Origin: Bretschneidera sinensis
Taxonomy: Eukaryota; Streptophyta; Magnoliopsida; Brassicales; Akaniaceae
Direction of reading: 5' to 3'
DNA length: 64,000 nucleotides
Assembly: GCA_023935145.1 (NCBI GenBank)
Contig: CM043700.1
Location: forward strand, 28,714,501 to 28,778,500
Positions 60,093-64,000 of this stretch are shown here, piece after piece (position 1 is the stretch's first letter; every line of letters begins with the position of its first letter). The notes under the pieces are model-generated. The model was given only the letters and a program-made list of their open reading frames with translations. It did no database searches and was not told the origin of the DNA. The position numbers and the translations under genes are program-made.

Positions 60093-61169
60093 ATGGCCTC
60101 CTTTTACCCTCAACACACCACAGCAACAAAAACAAGTCTTCTCTATAACGGTATGTAAGTACCCATTAGCTCTGTATAAGTTTCATTGTTTATCTCATTT
60201 TCTCTCGACTTTCTCACCTCCCAAACACAAACTTCAATTGAAATTCTCTCCACGTCTTGTCGATGGACCGCATGTTAGCCACACTCATGCAAAGTTGTCC
60301 ACCACTAAACATGAATTCTCAACAAACAACATGAGTTTGAGAACTAAAAAACAAACTAACTCTGGGTTTTCTTCTTCAAGGTCTGTGAATGAGGGGAAAG
60401 GTAAAATCTCTGTTGAAACCCCTTTTCGTTCAAATCTAGAAGAAAAAGAAAGGACTGAAAAGAGATTTATGAAAGATAAGGATGCGAGCAAGAAATTAGG
60501 TTTTAGAAAAAGGAGGTACATGGGTACTGGGAATTCTTCTTTGAGGTCTAAATATGAGAACTCAGCAATTAGACCTTCAAAAATTGTGGGTAGTGTAGCA
60601 ATTGATGAAATGTTGGAGAAAAGAATCAAAGATAGAGGTAAAAATAAGGTAGGAGAGGAAAGAGTAGGAAAACGTTATAGTAAAAGGATGAATCAGCAGG
60701 AGTTCAGTTGAAAGTTGAGTTGGATATGTGCTCAAAGAGAGGGGATGTAATGGATGCGATTCAATTGTGTGATAAAGGTCAGAGAGAAGGAATCAAGATG
60801 AACCAGTACCATTATACTGTGGTTTTGTATCTTTGTTCCTCTGCAGCTGTGGGTGTTGTTCGTCCTGCTAAAAGCGGAAGTGGTGGTAGTCGAACTCTGA
60901 ATACACCAGGCTTGTCTAATGAAGTTTCTAGCGTGAATTCCATGGAATTGGGTGAATTAAGGGATTGGAGTAATGGGAATTCTATCGGTACAGAATTGAA
61001 TATTCCTTTTTCGAAGAATGGGCGATTGGTTGGTACTAGCAAAACTCATGGAGATGTTGATAAAATGGGTTTAAGGCCTAGTAATAGATTTGCAAATTTA
61101 GTTAGTAGTTTTGATGAAAAGGAGAACCTAACCCAGTTTTCTAATGGGTCTGTGAAGCCAATTTCTTGA
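60093..61169 (+). pseudogene. PRORP1: PRORP1-like organellar RNase P gene, 5' part, frameshifted and truncated
   Basis: The ATG at 60093 (MASF...) starts a basic, Ser/Thr-rich organelle-targeting N-terminus (NTPQQQKQVFSITVCKYPL). It leads to the first PPR repeat of proteinaceous RNase P: VELDMCSKRGDVMDAIQLCD, REGIKMNQYHYTVVLYLCSS, then VRPAKSGSGGSRTLN. PRORP1 trims 5' leaders from tRNA precursors in plastids and mitochondria. Lesions: one extra T in the T-run at 60102-60105, one lost base near 60690 (KRMNQ read instead of a KRM-ESAGVQLK-like junction), and TGA at 61167-61169 where homologous frame continues as LSDRL. The remaining PPRs and the NYN nuclease domain are missing before the (AT)n tract and the Copia element. 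They may lie beyond the window. Confidence 0.78.
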
Positions 61170-61182
61170 CTTTCAGACAGAC

Positions 61183-61185
<3 letters not shown>

Positions 61186-61249
<64 letters not shown>
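61186..61249. repeat. (AT)n microsatellite, about 31 units
   Basis: Uninterrupted AT dinucleotides between the PRORP1-like fragment and the LTR that starts at 61250. The element therefore inserted into, or beside, this tract. Confidence 0.95.
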
Positions 61250-61254
<5 letters not shown>

Positions 61255-61760
61255 GATAATTGCCTTGAATTTGTGGTGGGCCGAAAGTTGAGTCCACTTT
61301 CGGTGCATTATTTGTGTCTCAATTTGATGAGTCAAAAGTAACATTCATTTTCGGTCATGGTGGATGACAAAGTCTTATATTGGATGACAAAATCACTTTC
61401 GGTGCAATTGGGTGACAAATGATTAACATTCATTGGCTTTGTCCTTTGGACTTTTGTGAGCCTATAAAAGGCATTCCAACGTGAAGTATTAGAGAGAGAA
61501 GAAAAAAATAGTGGTGTTGAGAGAGATTAGCTTAGCCCATCCTATTATAGATTGTGAGATTGTGTGTATTGGTTAAAGCCAATTTTGTAAACACTCTTTG
61601 TATATTTTCTCACTATAGTGAAATTTTGCTGATGGCCTCTGCCCGTGGACGTAGGCTTTAAGCCGAACCACGTAAATTTGTTGTCTCATTTTTATCTTAC
61701 TTTATTGTTTTGTGGTTATTACTTGATCAACGTACGATCCTGTCACGATCCATTCTAACA
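61250..61760 (+). repeat. 5' LTR of Copia element 3
   Basis: 511 bp, TGTTG...CTAACA ends. It shares most of its length with the LTRs of element 1, including the TTTGTAAACACTCTTTGTAT block and the AAGCCGAACCACGTAAATTT block before the PBS. Confidence 0.9.
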
Positions 61761-61803
61761 AATTGGTATCAGAGCTGGTTGAGGATCATTCTGTTCGATC
61801 GAG

Positions 61804-62520
61804 ATGTCGACAATGAAGTTTTTTATTGAGAAGTTTGATGGAAACAACAGTTTCAGTCTATGGCAAGTTCGTATGTTTGCCATTCTAACCCAGAATGGCT
61901 TGAAGAAAGCACTACTGGGGAAAGCCAAGAAGCCTACCGGCATGAGTGATGAAGATTGGGATGACCTGGATGACAAGGCTCTATCCGCAATCCAACTGAG
62001 TCTTTCAAATGATGTCTTACAGCAAGTTCTGTCAGAGAAGACTTCTGTAGCCTTATGGGCCAAGCTAGAGAAGTTGTACTTGACTAAATCTTTGGCCAAC
62101 AGGTTCCTCTCTCAAATCCCATATCAGTGAGTTTATCTCAATTACTAATGATTTGAAAAATCTTGAAGTTGTTATTGGGTCTGAAGATCAAGCTCTTTTG
62201 TTATTATGTTCATTATCACTCTCATACAAAATTTTTAGAGACATTATAATTTATGGTAGTGAAGAATTAAATTTTGATGATGTGATATATTCCCTTATGA
62301 GTAAGGAGAAATTAGATAATGAACTTTTGTCTAGTAAGTTTGATGATCAGGGCTCCAGACTTGTTGCAAAAGGCAGATCCAATGAGAGAGGCTTTGATGG
62401 TGGCAAGAATAGAAGAAGATCAAAGTCAAGAAGAAAACACAAAAATGTGACTTGCAATTATTGCAAGAAGAAGGGACACATCATAGTGGAATGCTACAAG
62501 CTGCAGAACAAAAAGAAGAA
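61804..62520 (+). pseudogene. gag: gag of Copia element 3 (44-bp deletion)
   Basis: MSTMKFFIEKFDGNNSFSLW is the family start. It runs to LTKSLANRF, shifts out of frame at about 62105 and stops. From 62153 the frame resumes with KNLEVVIGSEDQALLLLCSL and reaches an intact zinc knuckle CNYCKKKGHIIVEC. The shift is explained by a 44-bp deletion between AGGTT repeats. Confidence 0.9.
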
Positions 62521-63906
62521 TGACCAGCAAAATGACAAGGGCAAGCAGAAAGAAGACATAGCTGATGCTGATGTAGCAGAAGAAAAAGATGTTGATATTC
62601 TATTTGCAACCGACAAGTCCAGATCCAACGACGAGTGGATTCTTGATTCTGGATGTTCTTATCATATGTGCCCCAACAGAGATTGGTTCTCCACATATGA
62701 TTCTGTTGAAGGTGGAGTTGTTCTAATGGGCAATAATGCCACTTGCAAAACTGTTAGTGTAGGCACAGTAAAAATCAAGATGCATGATGGAGTTGTCAAG
62801 ACATTAACTGATGTTAGACATGTACCTGATTTGAAGAAAAATCTTATTTCTTTAGGCATTCTGGATGCCAATGGCTGCAAATCTGTGATTGAGTCTGGAA
62901 ACATAAAGATTTCCCATGGTGCTCTTGTTCTCATAAAAGGAAAGAAGTCTGGCAATCTATACACCTTATTGGGTTCAACAGTTACAGGCTCTGCACCAGT
63001 TTCCTCATCCATGTCAGATTCAGACTCTACCAAGTTGTGGCATATGCGCGTAAGGCATGTGAGTGAGCAGGGATTAGTAGTACTCAGTAAAAGAGGTCTT
63101 CTGCTTGAAAGAAAGATTGGGAAGCTGGATATTTGTGAGCATTGTGTCTTTGGAAAGCAGAAAAGAGTCAGCTTCAACACTGCAATTCACGGAACCAAAG
63201 GTACTCTTGATTACATTCATTTTGATTTATGGGGGCCTTCCCATGAAATTTCCAAAGGAAGAGCCAGATACTTGCTAACAATTATTGATGATTTTTCTAG
63301 AAAGACTTGGGTCTATTTTCTCAGGCACAAGAATGAGGTATTCGACATTCGGCATTTTCAAGCAATGGAAGAACTTATTAGAGAAGCAGAACGGGAAGCA
63401 AGTCAAGAGACTCAGAACAGATAATGGTATTGAGTTTTGTGATTCGGAGTTTAATCAATTCTGCAAAGATGAAAGCATCTTCAAACATTGGACGGTGAGA
63501 AAGACACCATAGCAGAATGGTGTCGCAGAGAGGATGAATCGAACACTGTTAGAAAGAGCTCGATGTATGCTTTCTAACGCAGGTCTTAGAGGAATTTTGG
63601 GCAGAAGCAGTCAATTTGGCATGTCATTTGGTGAACCGCTCTCATCACAGATCACTTGAACTTACGATACCTGAAGAGGTATGGTCAAGTAGCCCTCCTG
63701 ATTACTCTAACTTAAGAATATTTGGTTGCCCTGCTTATACTCATGTGAATGAAGGAAAATTGGAGCCTAGGGCGAAGAAATGCATTTTTTTTTGTTATGC
63801 TTCTGGTGTTAAGGGTTTTCGCTTATGGTGTCCTGATACTCATAAGTTTATGATTAGTAAAGATGTTACTTTTGATGAAAGAACATATATGAAATTAATA
63901 GATTGA
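62521..63906 (+). pseudogene. pol: Protease and integrase of Copia element 3 (frameshifted)
   Basis: Protease-like WILDSGCSYHMCPNRDWFST (Asp-Ser-Gly) is followed by [20 protein letters not shown] and the gag-pre-integrase block LWHMRVRHVSEQGL. In the latter, Gly-His has become Arg-His. The integrase zinc region [14 protein letters not shown] and core DYIHFDLWGP come next, with Phe before the catalytic Asp. Small indels near 63345 and 63590 shift frames. The last open piece (63616-63906) carries PEEVWSSSPPDYSNLRIFG. Confidence 0.88.
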
Positions 63907-64000
63907 AATCTCAGCTAAGTGATGAATTTGAGATGAAAGACCTAGGTGCAGCAAAGAAAATTTTGGGAATGGAGATCAACAGAGACAGAGGTGCAGGTAG
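63893..64000 (+). pseudogene. pol: C-terminal RT remnant of Copia element 3 after deletion junction
   Basis: Directly after integrase-linker sequence (DVTFDE) comes text from the far side of the RT palm: NRLKSQLSDEFEMKDLGAA, then KKILGMEINRDRGAG. The YVDD catalytic motif and about 0.9 kb present in element 1 are absent. Confidence 0.88.

Larger units (their letters stand above)
61250..64000 (+). mobile_element. Copia retrotransposon 3 (same family as element 1), incomplete at window end
   Basis: 5' LTR 61250-61760, exact iMet PBS (61764-61775), then gag from 61804 and pol to the window end. It is close to element 1 in every domain but on the opposite strand, about 49 kb away. Internal deletions have removed 44 bp of gag and about 0.9 kb covering the integrase C-terminus and most of RT. 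The 3' LTR is outside the window, so the TSD cannot be checked. Confidence 0.92.

Noticed and set aside
60064..60711. 215-codon frame treated as a separate intact protein
   Set aside because: Its start is a GTG upstream of the true ATG. It reads PRORP1 N-terminal codons only after the extra T, so it is a frameshifted piece of one gene.
62662..63180. 172-codon open frame on - strand
   Set aside because: Antisense shadow of element 3 protease/integrase.

Overview
This window is nuclear DNA from a eudicot plant. The genes have many GT-AG introns, and the exons fit Arabidopsis, grape and poplar proteins well. The intergenic DNA is AT-rich, and Ty1/Copia retrotransposons have inserted inside and between the genes. 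The species cannot be named from the sequence alone.

Layout. 77-844 (+): 3' end of a CDKF;1-type CDK-activating kinase gene. 2483-13485 (-), with 5' UTR exons out to about 22.4 kb: a plastidic glucose transporter 2 (pGlcT2)-like gene in 13 coding exons. It carries three LTR events: a solo LTR in an intron (4474-5061, TSD ATAAA), a 5.4-kb Tnt1/Tork-like Copia element inside a coding exon (7051-12456), and a 7.3-kb Copia element in the 5' UTR intron (13820-21152, TSD TTTTT). 26780-32367 (+): an RGG/RanBP2-type zinc-finger RNA-binding protein. 34530-42323 (+): a TCX5/TSO1-like CXC protein (DREAM-complex family). 43860-54597 (-): AIM1-type peroxisomal multifunctional beta-oxidation protein in 18 exons, with a pair of frameshifts in exon 8. 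60093-61169 (+): 5' part of a PRORP1-like organellar RNase P gene with frameshifts and a stop. It ends at an (AT)n tract and a third Copia element (61250 to the window end), which is the same family as the exonic one but in the opposite orientation.

As recalled, four of the host genes (CDKF;1, RanBP2-zinc-finger protein, TCX5, AIM1) are consecutive loci on Arabidopsis chromosome 4 (At4g28980 to At4g29010). The pGlcT2 gene lies between the first two here and is therefore an interloper relative to Arabidopsis. The genes do not form an operon or pathway; each is an independent plant transcription unit.

I found no new multi-gene system. The notable content is genome decay and rearrangement: an exonic retrotransposon insertion with one target-site copy apparently deaminated, microhomology deletions in the third element, a catalytic RT residue change and a lost zinc knuckle in the second, a 185-bp tandem duplication in the first, and paired compensating frameshifts in two host genes.
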